A DNA stretch of 64,000 nt from Platanthera guangdongensis (taxonomy: Eukaryota; Streptophyta; Magnoliopsida; Asparagales; Orchidaceae), in NCBI GenBank assembly GCA_039583875.1, contig CM077159.1:4591371-4655370 (forward strand), written 5' to 3'. Under the pieces are notes generated by a model. That model was given only the letters and a program-made list of their open reading frames with translations, was not told the origin of the DNA and made no database searches. Below are positions 62,671 to 64,000 of this stretch, piece after piece. The stretch's first letter is position 1; each line of letters begins with the position of its first letter. The translations under genes were made by a program, and so were the position numbers.

Positions 62671-64000
62671 ATGGCAAGTGTTTCACACTCCACATTGTCT
62701 CTGAGAGCCATCCTTGAGAAGGATAAGCTCAGTGGGACTAATTACATGGACTGGTACAGGAACCTGAGAATTGTTCTCAGGCAAGAGCGAAAGCTCTATG
62801 TCTTGGAAGAAGAAGCCCCCGAGGTGCCGACCGGGAATTCTTCCCGTGCTGAGAAGGATACTTATAAGAAGTATACTGACGATGCTTTAGATGTTGAATG
62901 TCTTATGCTTTCCACTATGAACTCTGAGCTTCAGAAGCAACATGAGAACATGGGGTGCAAGGAGATTGACAAGCATCTCAAGAAAATGTTTCAAGGGCAG
63001 GCTCGTCAAGAGAGGTTCGACATCACAAAAGCGTTGTTTCAGTGAAAGATGGGAGTTCGAGACTCAGTAGGGACTCACGTACTCAAGATGATTGGGTATA
63101 TAAAGAACCTTGAAATGCTGGGTTTTCCTCTTGGTCAAGAGTTGGCCATAGATCTGATCCTGCAATCGTTGCCGGACAGTTATGAGCAGTTCGTCTTGAA
63201 CTACAACATGAATGAAATAGACAAGACACTGCCTGAACTCCTAGGCATGTTGAGAACTGCCGAGATCAATATGAAGAAGGCCAAGCCTGCCAGCCCCATA
63301 CTGATGGTGCATAAGGGCAAGGGCAAGGCCAAAGGCTCTAAGAAGACGAAGGTGGGACCTAAGTCATATCTTGAGCCCAAGTCTTCTGCACTGATGAAAA
63401 AGAAAAGCACGGTGAAGGAAGGGAAATGCCACCACTGTGGCAAGGCTGGTCATTGGCGGAGGAACTGTCCTTCGTATATTAAGGGTCTGCAGAAATTGAA
63501 GGGAGGTATGACTTCCGCTTCTAATGTTTACGTTATAGAGATAAACCTTTCTGCTCCTTCATCTTGGGTATTGGATACCGGATGTGGTTCTCACATTTGT
63601 ACAAATGTGCAGGAACTAGGAAGGAGAAGATTGTTGAGTAAAGGGGAGGTGGACCTCCGCATCGGCAATGGAGCAAGAGTTGCTGCTGTAGCCGTAGGAG
63701 TTTACCGTCTTTCTTTGCCCAGTGGGCTTGTAATAGAACTTGATAATTATTATTTTGTTCCAGCCATAACTAAAAATATTATATCTATTTCATGTTTAGA
63801 CATGATTGGATTTTCTTTAATAATTAAGAACAATTGTTGTTCTATATTTAAGAATGATGTTTGTTATGCTGTAGCCCAATTGTTTAATGGTCTTTATGTT
63901 TTGAACTTGGACCATCTGATCTGTAATGTAGAAAATAATAAAAGACTAAGAACAAATGACTCGAACCCTACTTTTATCTGGCATTATCGTTTGGGCCATA
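62671..64000 (+). pseudogene. Element G gag-pol (one internal stop; continues past window)
   Basis: ATG 62671 begins a single gag-pol frame with only one break, TGA at 63043-63045. The gag core is LSGTNYMDWYRNLRIVLRQE, then MLSTMNSELQKQHENM and FQGQARQERFDITKALF. The intact CCHC knuckle is CHHCGKAGHWRRNC (63427-63468). The protease is WVLDTGCGSHICTN (from 63565), then LRIGNGARVAAVAVG and ITKNIISISCLDMIGF, entering GAG-pre-integrase (FIWHYRLGH) at the window edge. Gag and pol are one fused frame with no intervening stop, unlike the Sirevirus copies. It is a different Ty1/copia branch (Tnt1-94-type annotation); exact clade not assigned. Confidence 0.88.

Overview
This window contains only plant transposable-element sequence. 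I found no host cellular gene, tRNA gene or rRNA gene. The organism is a flowering plant with a large, repeat-rich genome. The evidence is Ty1/copia elements with Sirevirus-type gag-pol and initiator-Met tRNA primer sites, an Athila-like Ty3/gypsy element with an Asp-tRNA primer site, a Tat-type gag-only element, very long LTRs (1.1-2.4 kb), and coding regions decayed mainly by C-to-T changes. I cannot assign a genus.

Layout, left to right. Element A (1-5050, minus) is the 5' part of a Sirevirus-like copia, with its LTR at 3320-5050. It sits in an old Ty3/gypsy pol (host H0: 5051-6694, continuing at 16300-16785). H0 is split by a complete Athila-like element B (6695-16299; LTRs 6695-8130 and 14883-16299; target duplication AAGAA). 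H0 is cut again by copia element C (16786-24190, plus). C is cut by copia D (24191-28624, plus). D is cut inside integrase by copia E (minus), whose 3' LTR starts at 28625. E's LTR is split by a gag-only, Tat-like element GY (30932-52283; target duplication ACCTG). GY is itself split by a complete env-bearing Sirevirus S (34909-47817; target duplication CTCTT). The rest of E (gag-pol, minus) runs from 52284 to 57860. It is cut by F (57861-60573, minus; 3' LTR plus the end of an env-like ORF), and F is cut by copia G (60575 to the window end, plus), whose gag-pol is the best preserved here after S.

The nest is therefore six levels deep (H0 > C > D > E > GY > S, and H0 > C > D > E > F > G). Hand comparison of LTR starts agrees with the nesting order: S LTRs differ at roughly 3 per 100 bases, B at about 7, GY at about 11.

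The main shared biology is regulatory. Every LTR here carries, just upstream of its TATA box, an array of a short CpG-containing motif that is usually palindromic and specific to the family: CTCGAG in A, GTGTCGACAC in S, TTCGTCGA in D/E/F, TCTCGCCGA/TCGACGAGA in G, a GCACGACC...GGTCGTGC hairpin in B, GCGCTAG types in C, and 123-bp units in GY. In S the same GTGTCGACAC array plus a TATAAATAGG box recurs between pol and the env-like ORF, as if that ORF had its own LTR-like promoter. Two more shared features stand out: a stem-loop with a poly-C loop near the end of the copia LTRs whose stem sequence co-varies between families, and a splice-site-like tract at the gag-pol junction.
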